From Byssothecium circinans (lineage: Eukaryota; Ascomycota; Dothideomycetes; Pleosporales; Massarinaceae): 64,000 nucleotides of DNA. The position numbers and the translations under genes are program-made. Location of the stretch: NCBI GenBank assembly GCA_010015675.1, contig ML976989.1, positions 993,031 to 1,057,030 on the forward strand, written 5' to 3'. The notes beneath the pieces were generated by a model. The model did no database searches. It was not told where the DNA came from and saw only the letters and a program-made list of their open reading frames with translations. Below, one piece after another: positions 21,108-32,480 of this stretch. Position 1 is the first letter of the stretch. Each line of letters starts with the position of its first letter.

Positions 21108-22375
21108 AAAGAGATTTGGAGCAAAAAGTAGGCTTTGTTTCCAGAGGTGTTGGAGTATCGGTTCAGTGTAGGAATAATGCGCAAGACCCGGCCGCCTATT
21201 ATACGTTAAGTATCTTGCTGTTCGAATCTCATAGGAACCCCTACATTATTGCATGAAGCGTGCTTCATAGATTTGTGTACAACTCCGTATTCCGTGCTTC
21301 AGCTTTCTCTTCAAACGTCGAACATTGCGGCCAAGAAGAGCACAACATACCTAGGTAGTGAACTTGATGTGGATATGATTTACTTCTAAGTCAGGTTCCC
21401 AAGCGTGGTCAAAACGGCGGCTAGCACTTTGGACAAGTATTTCGAAGGTTTCGAAGGTAAGAATCGGCCTGACTTATCAACATTAATGTTGAATTAATGC
21501 CACAGTCTAATCACGTGAAACGACACCTTTTCGGCCTAGTCGATTTGATTACGTAACCTGAGTCACAATCATCAGAACTTCTCTTTGGCATCGCAATCTC
21601 CTCCTACACCTGTATCCCGCCTCCAATTCTTCTCTAGTTGCCTAAGGAATGCCTTTTCACTGTTCTGTTTGTTCAAATATGACAAAATCGATTCAAGGAT
21701 CACCGCCAGCTTCCGGATCCGTGATATCGAAGCTGGGAACGGCGAGGGTCCAGTCCTGATACAGTCATAGTCTTGCATGAGGTGCATGCCTAGCTGGTCT
21801 TCATATACAGCACAATACCTCGCCAATCTCTTGGAAAGCGTCGTTAAGGTCGAAGTTGGACCGGATAGTCGAAGATCTGACCTGTTCGAAGCTGTGAGCT
21901 CGCGCTCTCTCGCATGGACTTTACCTATGCATCTTAGCGGGGCAACTGCTCGCCGCGGACTTTCGAGTAGGCGATCAAAAGGGTTCTGTGAGTAGGAAAT
22001 AAGTAGAGGTCTTGCGGTTCTTTGTCCGGGATAACTGCGTCATTCTAACGCTAATAGGGCAAAATATCCGGGGTTGAGTTAGGTCTTATCGATAGAAGCT
22101 CCTTATCATCCGCCCATTGCTTTTGACATTAACTATGCAATAATTATATATTTGCGAAGTTTTGCAAGCCACGGCTCATCGTATAGTTGTAAGGCAAGTG
22201 CTGGGCAATAATCCGACTTTTAAATAAGGTTTCCTGTCGGTCGCGTGGAGTACAGCTTGGCAACTGATAGCTCGGGGAGAGCTTCGAAGCTTTAATACCC
22301 TTGAGTAGCCCCTCCTTCGAGCTCTTCATCTTGAACCTTTGCCCCCCGTCTCTTAATCACGCCCTTACAAGCACA
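21108..22375. other. 1.27 kb intergenic region
   Basis: No credible gene. It contains one TCACGTGA octamer at 21511-21518 and a CT-rich 100 bp directly before the amine-oxidase ATG that looks like a 5' UTR. Short open frames at 21585-21995 carry no motif. Confidence 0.4.
21511..21518. promoter_or_regulatory. TCACGTGA octamer (bHLH/Cbf1-type palindrome)
   Basis: Exact palindromic TCACGTGA in an intergenic stretch, about 0.86 kb upstream of the amine oxidase and 0.4 kb downstream of the SDR. The sequence matches the Cbf1/USF-type E-box. A role is inferred. Confidence 0.4.
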
Positions 22376-24601
22376 ATGGCTCTCGATCGCCTCAAGCAAG
22401 CAGCATCACACGTCACTGGCCTAGGCCAACCGCCACACCCTTTCGACCCTCTTTCCGAGACAGAAATCGAACAAGCTGTGGCAATTATACGCAAGGAACA
22501 TAGCAATGTCTTCTTCAACACCGTCACTCTGTGGGAGCCCCGCAAGGCGGAGATGATGAAGTGGATCAAAGATCCTGAGCATACACCAAGGCCACACAGA
22601 GTGGCTGATGTTGTTTGCATTGGGAAGGGGAGTAAGGTGTTTGATGGGATCGTGGATTTGACAGTAAGAAAGATTGTGAGCTGGGAGCTTACGGATGGCG
22701 TTCAACCACTGGTATGAGCATTACGCCTTTGGTTCATGAGATTACTGATCGCAGTCAAGATTACGATGGAAGATCTCCAGATTGTGGAGTCCATTGTGCG
22801 CAAAGATCCCAAGGTCATTGAGCAGTGCGGAATAATTGGAATTCCCCCTGAGGATATGCACAAAGTCTATTGTGACCGTGAGACTACAACTATCTCCATG
22901 AAATGAATCAAAATGCTGATCCTATTCCAGCTTGGACTATCGGGTACGATGAAAGATTCGGAAATGGGGTGAGGCTCCAACAGGCACTCATGTATTATCG
23001 TCCACACGTCGATGATAGCCAATACAGCTACCCTCTCGACTTCTGTCCAATCTACAACTCCGACACCCAAGAGATCGTTCACATTGATGTTCCGCCCGTT
23101 CGACGACCTCTTAACAAGGCCCCTCCAAACAACTACCACGCAGCTGCTATCGAGGCAGAGGGTGGTTACAGGAAGGACTTGAAGCCGATCAATATCTCAC
23201 AACCCGAAGGCGTATCATTCTCAATGGACGGACGATACATCAGCTGGCAGAATTGGAAGATGCACATCGGATTCAACTACCGCGAGGGTATGGTACTATC
23301 GAACATCACCTTCAACGACAAGGGTGTGGAGAGAGATACTTTCTGGCGCCTTTCTCTTGCCGAGATGGTCGTTCCGTATGGCAACCCCGAACATCCACAT
23401 CAACGCAAACACGCATTCGATTTGGGCGAATACGGAGGCGGGTACATGACAAACTCCCTCAGTTTGGGCTGCGACTGCAAAGGTGCGATTCACTATCTCG
23501 ATGCCAACTTTGTGAATCGCGCCGGAGCCGCCATCACTATCAAGAACGCAATATGTATCCACGAAGAAGACGCCGGTATTCTCTTCAAGCACACTGATTT
23601 CCGTGACGACAGCTGTACGGTTACGCGCGCCCGCAAACTCGTCATCTCTCACATTTTCACGGCCGCAAACTACGAGTACTGTGTGTACTGGATCTTCCAC
23701 CAAGACGGTACCGTGCAGCTCGAGATCAAGCTCACTGGCATCTTGAACACCTACGCCATGAATCCCGGAGAGGACCTCCACGGCTGGGGAACTGAAGTTT
23801 ACCCTGGCGTAAACGCACATAACCATCAGCATCTCTTCTGCCTTCGTGTCGACCCTAACATCGACGGACCTGACAACACCGTCTTCATGGTCGATGCCGT
23901 GCGTGGCGATGGAGAAGTAGGCAGCAAGGAGAATCCATACGGCAATGCCTTCTACGCGAAGAAGACGAAGTTGACGACGCCTGAGCAAGCACAAACAGAC
24001 TACAACGGCGCAACGAGCAGAACCTGGGAGATGTGTAATGAGAACAAACTGAATCCGTACAGCAAGAAGCCAGTGAGCTACAAGCTGGTCAGCAGAGAAG
24101 TTCCCGACCTATTACCGAAGGAAGGCGGGTTAGTATGGAAGCGTGCTGGATTCGCCAGACATGCAGTTCACGTAACGAAGTGTAAGTCCCTTCTTCCTCA
24201 AATTTCATGAGGCCCTCGGATCTAAAGCTGATCCTCGAACAGATGACGACTCACAGATTCATCCTGCTGGACGGCACGTTCCACAGTCTTCGGGTGAACC
24301 ATCCCAAGGGATCCCACTCTGGATTGCGCAGAATCCGCAAGCCAGTCTCGTCAACACCGATGTCGTTCTGTGGCATACTTTCGGCATCACGCACTTCCCG
24401 TCACCGGAAGACTTTCCAGTTATGCCTGCTGAGCCTATGACTCTACTACTTCGGCCACGGAACTTCTTTACGAGGAATCCTTGCTTGGATGTACCGCCGA
24501 GCTATTGTAGTGTGCCGAGTAGAGTGAGGCAGGGAGGCACATTGGTGGATAAGATTAGTCAGTTGGCTTTTGGCGAGAAGGAGAAGAAAGATTGCTGCTA
24601 G
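22376..24601 (+). CDS. copper amine oxidase (primary-amine oxidase)
   Basis: Peroxisomal/cytosolic-type quinoprotein of 687 aa that oxidises primary amines to aldehydes with release of H2O2 and NH3. It allows amines to serve as a nitrogen source. Exons are 22376-22711, 22760-22877, 22931-24181 and 24243-24601, all in phase. The exon 2/3 joint makes VYCDPWTIGYDERFG. The catalytic base lies in FDLGEYGGG. The topaquinone precursor is Tyr399 in AANYEY. The copper ligands are in HNHQH and HTFGITHFPSPEDFPVMP. No signal peptide is seen. The C terminus ends KDCC and has no clear SKL peroxisomal signal. Residues, spacing and length are all canonical, so the enzyme should be active. Confidence 0.96.
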
Positions 24602-25783
24602 GTCATTCTTTGGAAAGCGCTGCGAAAGAATTCGGAATGAAATTCATAGTTACTTTGGGGAGGATACGGTTTATTCAAATTCGCTGTTCCGGTGCAAGCC
24701 TGCGATTCCCGAAGAAAAACAATGAGCAACCTATTTATCAATTTTTTTTCGTTGTGCAGCGTGTTCAGGCCAGCATCGGTTACTTGTACTACATTCACGC
24801 TCGCCGCATTCTACTATACATTTGAGGGCTGCGTATTTCTTAGGTGTATTGGATTCTGGTCACTGTTGAGTGGTGACACTCTGGTTTGGCTCAGTGCCCA
24901 CTCCGCCTGACTCTACCTGACGCATTACGCAACTCATCGCTGCTACCACAGGGCGGCTAGATGGACTTCCGTCACGTGTAAACAATGGCCAGTACATGCA
25001 AATGTGTGTGTACCAAGGTAGTTTTCTCTAAGCTAGTAATATATTAACACTTGCCATCATGACGCGCAATAGCTTCAAAGCTTACTAGTACGATCCAAAA
25101 TAACATATCTTTGGAAAGAATCTCTCGTCCGGAAATATTACTAGTTTGCTACGGATCGGTGACGGCGGTTAGTGTTATGATGAGCAACGAGAAGGTTGGA
25201 ATTACTTACCTTGCATAACGATCTTCTACATTGAGAAGTTTGACTCGCAAATGTAGAAGTCACTAGATAAATGTCAGTAAAGCTTATTCAACTAACTCTC
25301 GATGGACGTCATATGGGGCCATATCATTCAACCGTAGCCATAGGAATACGTACTAATGAGGGTGAAATTTGGCGTCGGAATTGCGGATCTCATTTTCTAC
25401 CATCACGGTTAACGGCTGACTTGCAACGACAGTGGCTTCAGTAGGGAATCTGGTCGGCAACGCTTTCTCACATCGAAATTATGGAAAGCGTGGACAATTT
25501 TTTCGCATTCCGTGCGAGCCTCAACCGGCTGTTGGTTCGATGCGACTCTCAGCTTACGTTTCGGCTATTGATGGTTGTGGCTGAAATATGCCCACTCTAA
25601 TTTGACGACCCATGTTGGGGTCGTACTCTTTCGCTAGGCAGATGCGAAAAGTCGGCCTCCTGCCACAACGGCGGTGGCTATGTCGCAACAGCCAGGAGGT
25701 GGCTCATTGCATAGCGGTGGGCGTAAAGAAGGCCGCACATCTTCTGTATTTGCTTGCCACACAATCTCGGCCCTCTGGACAGA
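24602..25783. other. 1.18 kb intergenic region
   Basis: AT-richer DNA between the amine oxidase and the broken STAND gene. It has several short A/T runs, no open frame with coding character, and no recognised repeat. Confidence 0.4.
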
Positions 25784-27493
25784 ATGGGTGATCCCCTTAG
25801 CGTCGCCGCATCTATCATTGGTATCATTGCCGCGGCGGGAAAGGTGGCCGAGACCCTAGAACCTCTCATCTCAAACGTCAAAGACACCAAGAACATCGCG
25901 CGCACGATACAAACCCAGATCAAAGATTCACGCTCTATCCTACAGGCATTGCAAAGGCTACTCGACGACCTAGAACAATCTCCGCGGCGACGAAGAGAGC
26001 TTATTCAAATCGATCAACTGAGGGCGACGTTGCTCGATGGCACCATCATCTTCAGCGACTTAGAGCCTGTTGTATTGCAACTGGGTCCTGCGAACGAGAG
26101 TCTGCGTAACCGCGTACAATGGGCTCGCAAAAGAGATCAGCTCGAGACTTTTGTTTCGAGGCTGGAGCTATTCAAGTCCACGATAACTGTGATGCTCAAC
26201 ATTCTCCAATGGTACGTTGCCTGAGCCTACTATAGCCTTACTAGCCGCTTATCAAACGACAGTGAGTCTGATTTGGATGCCATGACAAAACGTCAAGAAC
26301 TTTATGGCCTCACTTCGCAGCTCCTGCAGAGCAATCGCGACCTGTCGCGTTGACTTTCGCTTCTCGAACGTCGCCCGCGGGATGATAGCAACTCGACTCT
26401 CTCACAAACAAGTCCAAGAAGGTCATTGATGTCGATTCGATCTCAAATCCGTGCCTTTGAATTCGAACGCGATCTTAAGGAGTCCTGGGTGTACCGCAAA
26501 GCAAGGAGATCGACCGCCGACGTATCGTTTAGAAGCTCGACTGCTTTGTCGCACGCTTGGTCAGCCCTGTCTGATATCAGCCTTTCTGAAATTTCGGCCA
26601 TTTCTGTCGTGGCTCTTCCAATCTCTTCGAATGATCTTTCCAATGGCCACTATTATCGACAAGATCCAGGAACGCTGGCTGGTTCTGGCTTGCAGCCGGC
26701 GAGCTTCTGGGACCCGAGGGCGAGCATGCCCACTATGCTCCCTAGGCATTATCTTATGCCAATCGACCAAGCTGCCGGGGTGGATAAAGAGGAGAACTCC
26801 TGGGTACCGCGCGTGAGATCAGATGGATGGATCTCAGTGTATTATTTCAACGCGCTCACTGGGGTTTATAGCTTGTGGGACCCGAGACCGCCAATCATAG
26901 ATGAAGCCTCCATTTTGACTCCTCAAGTCACTCGAGACGGCACATTGGTCTACTACAACAGGGTTACCAAAATCCTGACTAAAGAACTTCCATCCTACGT
27001 ACTTCCAACTGCAAAGCAATTCCTGGAAGATAGTGCGACGAAGTTGCTGGGCTTGGTTTTAGCAGAGAAGAATGCCACTGGGGGTAGCCCGCGGGTCTCG
27101 CCAGCCGAGGAAACGTTCGAGGAACACTTTTATCTACCGTCCGTTTCGGAGTCGGGGTCAGAGTGGGAGCGTCCGGCCTCGTTATCCCCGCGTGCCCTCA
27201 CCGCTGATAAGCCATTACTCGAGGATGGCTCGCAGATCTCGCCGGCTGAGCGAGCGCTTAAGGATCCACCTTCCACGCCGTCCTCGTCAGAGCCTGCAAT
27301 CCGAGAGCCGAGTTGGAGTCGCTACTTTCCTGACCCTCCCGGCATCCGACTCTCTCCACATGTGCTCAATGCCGATAAGCCATTACCCATGCCTCCTTCT
27401 TCAGAAAGCTCCGAGGCACCACAACAAGAAACTGACGATGCTCTGGAGAGTATAGGTGACATGAGGCGCGAGAGTGAAGAGGACGGTCCGAAA

Positions 27494-27589
27494 CCAGCAA
27501 CCCCGAGGGAGCTAAGCAGCACTGAGGTTTCAAGCAACATCTCTCTAGTCATTGCTCCTACTGTCAATGAAGCGGAGGAAGCTCAGCAT
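27494..27589 (+). repeat. 96-bp direct repeat, copy 1
   Basis: Begins CCAGCAACCCCGAGGGAGCT and encodes ELSSTEVSSN...APTVNEAEEAQH. It is about 90% identical to 27737-27832 and in the same frame. Confidence 0.85.
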
Positions 27590-27736
27590 CTCAAGCAGAA
27601 AAAGAAAAAGGAGAAGAGTCTCCAAAGAAAAGAGATGGAAGATAACTCCTGGATACCCCAGGCTACTCCTGATGGAACACTATTTTACTTTAACACCTTA
27701 ACTGGCGTTAGCACCACTGAGCTTCCATCTACGCAA

Positions 27737-27832
27737 CCAGCAACCCCGACGGAGCTAAGCAGCACTGAGGTTTCGAGTAACACCTCCTTAGTCATTGCTC
27801 CTACTGTCAGTGAAGCAGAGGAAGCTCAGCAC
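27737..27832 (+). repeat. 96-bp direct repeat, copy 2
   Basis: The same 96-bp unit 243 bp downstream, with only scattered substitutions and equal length. Together with the enclosed WW-like module it marks an internal duplication of the linker-WW unit. Confidence 0.85.
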
Positions 27833-28010
27833 GTGCGTGTTGTTGAGGGAAAGCGCGGGCAGATGGCAGGGCAACTTCCACTATATGTATGGTCCTGCTG
27901 AGAATCGGACTAAACTTCCAGGACGACAACGAAGAGTCGAGAATGTAAACGAGTGCAACGGGCCAGTTCTTGGGGTTTGTAGAACGTACATGACACACGA
28001 AGTGCTGTGA

Positions 28011-28402
28011 GACAAAAGCGCTGCGAGACAAGAAATGCTGCGAGACTAGTCGCGCGTCCACAGCAAAACTGCTTCTTGTGTTGGCATGGGTGAGATGTAT
28101 TATGAGGTACTGCATTTCCGGGGTTCTTTATCTAGTTAACTGCTCGGTGACTATTACGCTCTAGTTTTCCATGCTCAATAACGAAGGCAAGGAAGACAGA
28201 GAAGGGTGTACTACTGCCATTATAGAAGAAGAATAATAACCCATGCTCCACAGACAACGAAATGCTAATAGCAATGACTGAGATTCCCATATAGAAAAAC
28301 GAGAGCCGCAAACCTGCAGCGCGCTCCCCACCCATCCCCACTACCGCTTCACAAACCCAGCCCCAACAACTTCCATTAAAGGTTGCGCATTCCATGCGTT
28401 CT
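28011..28402. other. intergenic between broken STAND gene and coiled-coil gene
   Basis: 392 bp of downstream debris of the WW-repeat gene and 3' flank of the next gene. Near 28003-28048 there is a short imperfect tandem (CTGTGAGACAAAAG, CTGCGAGACAAGAAATG, CTGCGAGACTAG). Nothing else seen. Confidence 0.4.
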
Positions 28403-30466
28403 TTAGAAGTTGATCGACAGATCGGGACCCGGCTCATCCCCCTCCTTGTCACCCTTGGCAATCATCGCCTCAAGCATGCCAAAGCTCGCCCTCCTCTTCC
28501 TCCGCGCATCTGCTTCGTTCATGGGGCTGTTTTCGCCGTCATCCTTTGCAACTTTATCAACAGTATCAATCGTATCTTCGTCGCATCGAACATATACACT
28601 CTTTTTGTTGGACGGATTGTGCACCACGTTCTTCGCATCCCCAGGCTGCGACAGGGTGTCGGCCGGCGAAGGGCTCAAGCGTCTATTAGAACGCAGATTG
28701 CCAAAGCGCGCAGTGATGTCAGCAAGTGGAGCTCTACGACTGTCCGAAGCATTCGTACTTGATCGAACCATTCCAAAGGATGTTGCAGACGATGTCGGCT
28801 GAGTATCAGCTCGAACGGGTCGAGGATGCGTACCTAGCCGTGTCGATAACCCACGGTACTGCAACATACTGTTCGTGCGAGTTGGACTTAACAGGGGGGA
28901 TGGCGTCGTCGTACTCGGGAGTGGCTTTGACATGCCATCCAAGATGCTATCGTGGTCCCGAGAAAGTTCAGCATCGATCACCAGAGTATCAGACGACTCG
29001 GGGTTAGGAAACAAGGCGGCAACAGTAGTTGTTGGGAACTGTGTTGAAACTCCCAATGCCTCGAGGGCCGCGTTCCTGTTTAAAGCTCCAGTGCGACTGG
29101 AGTTTTCGCCGGCCGCTTTTGCCCTCCTCTTCGCCTTCGCAGCATTACCAGCTGCTACCATCAGCTTCTCATTCACCGAAAGTACATCCTTCTTAGTGCC
29201 GCTATCAGACATGGCACGCAGGCGAAGCCGACGGGTAGTGGGCGTATCAGGTAGTTCTTCCACGGACTGACTCCGGAATATTGAGCCAGATGAGTCACGC
29301 GTGTCGGTGTGCCAATTCGGGCGCTGGTATAGGAAAGGCTGTACCCGTCCAAGCGTAGCAATCTTACGTGCCATCTTGAAGTTGGAATCCCGAAGAGCTT
29401 CGTTATCTTTGTTGAGTTCGGCATTTAAGATGCGCAATCGGCGATTCTCGGCCTGCAACGTCGTCGCGCTATGCGAACGCTCAATCTCGCACTCTTTCTC
29501 GATGAAGCTCTCATGGATCGAAGGAACGGATCTACCATCGTGACGGTCGCGACCTTCGAGAGATCTCGGAAGCGAAGAAGCCTCTGGGAAGATGCCATAG
29601 CGGATGAGAGGGACTTCACGCTCTTGCTGCATAGCTTCATAGAGGTATGCCAGCTTCAAACCCTTCAACCTATCTATAGACTGTTGGTGGGACATGGGGC
29701 TCCGGGCCGCGGTCTTCCGTTGAGGCTGGGAATATCTAGGAACAATAACATGCTCCAGATAGCCTTTGAGATGGCCGACAATGTCGTCACGCCACTGCTC
29801 GAATTTCGATCCTTTGGTTGGCCGGATCCGCTGTGCCATGCGAAGCATTTCCTTGACTTTCTTCTCTTCGACTTCTACCATTTCAGCCTCAGTCTTGCCG
29901 GCTGACTGTCCTTGAGAGATAGTAAGAGCCAACTGTGACCACGCCATATTCTGTGGCTCACTAAGTTGGATGAAATACTCGTGGACCACAGCTCGCGGGA
30001 GGCTAAGGCGGTCGCAAATTGAGTCGAGAACAACCAAGTTGAAACCGTGCCCAGTCATCACGGTTTCGGAGAGGTAGATGCCCAACGAGATCCAGCCTCG
30101 CATTGCCATGGCATCGATATGATTGTACCATGCGGTAGGAGATTGAGGGAGTTCAGCCACATCAAAATACAAGAACCAGGCGATAAAATCGCTCAATTGA
30201 GCCGAGTTGAGCGTATTGACAAATGATATAGCTATCTGTGATGCTTCTGGCGAGGCCGGGCTGACTGGCGCTGATGATTGAGCTATCTCGTCTGCTTCTT
30301 CCTGCAGGATAGTCTGCTGCTGCCCTCGACGGAGGAGCGAGGATAGCTTGCTAGTCTTGGAGGAGGACCTGAGACTAGAAGTTCTATACGGTACTTCCTG
30401 GAGAGATTCGATATCAGTGGACTTCGCAACACTGCGCTTGAGAGCGATCTTGGCTAAGAGAGGCAT
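28403..30466 (-). CDS. coiled-coil fungal protein of unknown function, 687 aa
   Basis: Intronless frame. I place the start at ATG 30466 (MPLLAKIALKRSVAKS), because the 59 codons upstream read like 5' UTR and open without an ATG. A helical N-terminal domain (SFVNTLNSAQLSDFIAWFLY and GWISLGIYLSETVMTGHGFN, about residues 75-190) is followed by a short coiled coil (LQAENRRLRILNAELNKDNE, about 355-390). A long Ser/Thr/Pro-rich tail has RAPLADITARFGNLRSNRR and KRRASFGMLEAMIAKG near the end, both likely phosphorylation-prone and basic. No membrane span is seen. I do not recognise a characterised homologue. The domain style resembles fungal polarity/cytoskeleton scaffolds, but that is only an impression. 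Confidence 0.82.
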   Translation of the reverse strand: MPLLAKIALKRSVAKSTDIESLQEVPYRTSSLRSSSKTSKLSSLLRRGQQQTILQEEADEIAQSSAPVSPASPEASQIAISFVNTLNSAQLSDFIAWFLYFDVAELPQSPTAWYNHIDAMAMRGWISLGIYLSETVMTGHGFNLVVLDSICDRLSLPRAVVHEYFIQLSEPQNMAWSQLALTISQGQSAGKTEAEMVEVEEKKVKEMLRMAQRIRPTKGSKFEQWRDDIVGHLKGYLEHVIVPRYSQPQRKTAARSPMSHQQSIDRLKGLKLAYLYEAMQQEREVPLIRYGIFPEASSLPRSLEGRDRHDGRSVPSIHESFIEKECEIERSHSATTLQAENRRLRILNAELNKDNEALRDSNFKMARKIATLGRVQPFLYQRPNWHTDTRDSSGSIFRSQSVEELPDTPTTRRLRLRAMSDSGTKKDVLSVNEKLMVAAGNAAKAKRRAKAAGENSSRTGALNRNAALEALGVSTQFPTTTVAALFPNPESSDTLVIDAELSRDHDSILDGMSKPLPSTTTPSPLLSPTRTNSMLQYRGLSTRLGTHPRPVRADTQPTSSATSFGMVRSSTNASDSRRAPLADITARFGNLRSNRRLSPSPADTLSQPGDAKNVVHNPSNKKSVYVRCDEDTIDTVDKVAKDDGENSPMNEADARRKRRASFGMLEAMIAKGDKEGDEPGPDLSINF

Positions 30467-30857
30467 GGTGTTTGTGTTGTTCCGGTTGTGGAAAACTTGG
30501 TGCAACGTTGAGGTGTACACAATAGGGTGTGTTAGCGGGTTTAAAGAGCGTGCAGTGACGGAAATAAATAGGTAGTGGCATAGAGAATTGCTGAGCACTA
30601 CCCGGAGTGATGTCACGTGACGACGGTGAATCCATGGATGCACGTGTCGAGTCCATGCTCCGGATCCGTGCGGTTCTCACCACTTGGTGAAGGCATACTA
30701 TGGCGGGTTGTTGCTGTGCCAACTCTGTATATATAAGCATAATGAAGATGAACGTGTCTCATCAATGCCCAGTGCCGTTTGCGTCTACATGCTTCGAATA
30801 TGCCCTCACAAACGCCCAGAAATGCATCGCCATGGAGGAACACCTTACACCGCCTCT
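30467..30857. promoter_or_regulatory. promoter region of the coiled-coil gene
   Basis: The 391 bp between the 3' end of the carrier gene and ATG 30466. It contains TCACGTGA at 30613-30620 and a TATA-like TATATATAAG at about 30727-30736. Confidence 0.4.
30613..30620. promoter_or_regulatory. TCACGTGA octamer
   Basis: Exact palindrome about 150 bp upstream of the coiled-coil gene start, inside GTGATGTCACGTGACGACGG. Likely a bHLH (Cbf1/USF-type) site. Confidence 0.5.
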
Positions 30858-31907
30858 TCAGTCTTCTTCATGGGCCATTGCCTCGCTGTCAAACATCTTG
30901 GGCAGGAAGAATTTCGTGTTTTCGTATACGACAAATGTGACGACAGTGGTTGGAATGACCCTGAGCGTATTCGGCACCACTCTGTTTCTGTCAGCTTCAT
31001 CGGCACAGTCCTCGATATGCAGCACACTAACCCCTTGTAAAAAGCCAGGAAGCCCTCATTTTTCCAAGTCTTCCTCAACACATCAATTAGCCCACTGTAC
31101 TGACTCGCGGCATTATACTGCTGCATTCGAGCCCGAATCGGCTGGTACGGGTAGGTGATGGCGCCGGCCAACAGCTTACTACCGCTGCTCATATATATGA
31201 AATCCCAGTTGCTCAGCTTCTCAATGCCACCTATGCTTTCACCTCTTGCTTGCTTCATCCTCTCGTATATAGCGAATTGGACGGCACCGTGTGCGACGCC
31301 GAGAGTAGACGGGACGAAACCAGCCCAGAGACCTCGAATACCGCGCGTGTAGTAGACGTGTGTGAGGCCTTCGGTCATGGACTTGTAGGCTTCCGGGTGG
31401 TTGGCGCCGCGTTCGAGCATGCGCGTTTTCACTACCCAGATGGGGTTCGTACATGCCCCTGTGAGCAGACCTTTGCAATGTCAGCAATAGTATGAATGCC
31501 AAAAACAGTGCAACCTTACCAGCGACGATACTAGCCCCAAAAAATTCAGCGCTTCCCAAACGTTCGCCATAGCCCCTCCTCTTCTGAAGTATTTCTTTGG
31601 CCCGGCCATAGAACAAAAAGTACAGCCCCCATCCCAAGCTGTTGCCCAGCATGTTCGGCCATAGCCCTCGGTAGAGTGCCCTCGCACCACCCTCATCTCT
31701 GATCACATGTCGGAGAATGCGAAAAGAGTCGCCGGGCCGAGACTTTGTCTTGGTATTCAGTTGAAGGCGATTCTTGAGTAGGTCGAGAGGGTGGACGGTT
31801 AGACAGGATATCACCCCCGCACTGAAGCCGGCGGCGGTTTCAACGACTGGCGATGGTATGGTCTGGGCTTTGGAAGGGCTTTCGAGAGGAGGAAGCGCGC
31901 GGGGCAT
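30858..31907 (-). CDS. mitochondrial carrier, FAD/folate-type
   Basis: A 314 aa inner-membrane solute carrier. Exons 31907-31520, 31458-31032 and 30987-30858 are phase-consistent. The three Px[DE]xx[KR] repeats are HPLDLLKNRLQ, NPIWVVKTRM and YPYQPIRARMQ. The last exon restores the closing helix RVIPTTVVTFVVYENTKFF. The Trp in the second repeat and the YPYQ.(I/V)RAR third repeat are typical of the FLX1 / SLC25A32 group (FAD or folate import) within the nucleotide-carrier clade. NAD or pyrimidine nucleotide carriers share part of this pattern, so substrate identity is an inference. The C terminus is short (FLPKMFDSEAMAHEED). The start is the first ATG of the frame. Confidence 0.85.
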
Positions 31908-32480
31908 GATTACGGGAAAAGCGGGACGCAACGATGCATGCTTCACCGACTCAACATGTTGGAATGGCGCAAATCGAGGCGTGTATAGAGTTTCATGGAG
32001 ATGTGAAGGGGATTCGCTTCACAGTGCGGGAAAGACGTGCGGAGATAGGGCATGATGTCGACCTTGACTCGAGCTTTGGCCTTAAGCCCGAGCGCCGGCA
32101 CATTTCTTTCGCGTGGGGGACGCGAAGGCGGTGGGCGTAGTGCAGGTGGTACGTCACTACCCGTGGACATGTGTCGCGACATCTGCAAGACTCCCGCACG
32201 ATTCCTCAGCAGACCTCACATATGTACAAAACCGACTTAACGGTTTGCCCTAGTGTGGTTCGCCAAATTCGTAGCAAAGCCAATCCAAACAGCATACAAT
32301 GACCTCGGGCGTAAGTACATCACGTGATATATGCTTATCGATAAGGGGGTATTTCCAAGTGTCCAGATCTCTAACAACCTCCGTCCCACTTCGCTCACCT
32401 TACGCCTCAACACACCACTACACTACCATAAAGTCCCTGGTACTCGCACGCAGCGCCCGCATATCCACACCTCTCCCGTA
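31908..32480. promoter_or_regulatory. divergent promoter of the carrier and SEC72
   Basis: 573 bp with one exact TCACGTGA (32320-32327) about 154 bp before the SEC72 ATG. A C/T/A-rich leader (32360-32480) resembles a 5' UTR. An apparent short ATG-GTAAGT element at 32299-32315 (ATGACCTCGGGCGTAAGT) could be an uORF or 5' UTR splice donor. Confidence 0.45.
32320..32327. promoter_or_regulatory. TCACGTGA octamer
   Basis: Exact palindrome in the SEC72 5' region. Third of four copies in the window. Confidence 0.5.

Larger units (their letters stand above)
25784..27901 (+). pseudogene. STAND-type N-terminal helical domain plus WW-like repeats, interrupted by an in-frame TGA
   Basis: Exon 1 (25784-26211) starts MGDPLSVAASIIGIIAAAGK, the classic fungal N-terminal helical domain of STAND/NLR proteins. 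A phase-matched intron (GTACGT...AACGACAG, 26212-26262) gives the expected LNILQCESDLDA. Translation stops at TGA 26351-26353, where homologues read Arg after LSR. The same frame then stays open to 27901 with the natural continuation LSLLERRPR. Downstream are three WW-like modules: SWVPRVRSDGWISVYYFN (about 26794), TRDGTLVYYNR (about 26932) and SWIPQATPDGTLFYFN (about 27646). They are separated by Ser/Pro-rich linkers and two copies of a 96-bp repeat. A fourth, out-of-frame WW-like piece (about 27868-27920) suggests a frameshifted tail. A single CGA-to-TGA change would explain the stop. Readthrough or a short unrecognised intron cannot be excluded. Confidence 0.65.
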
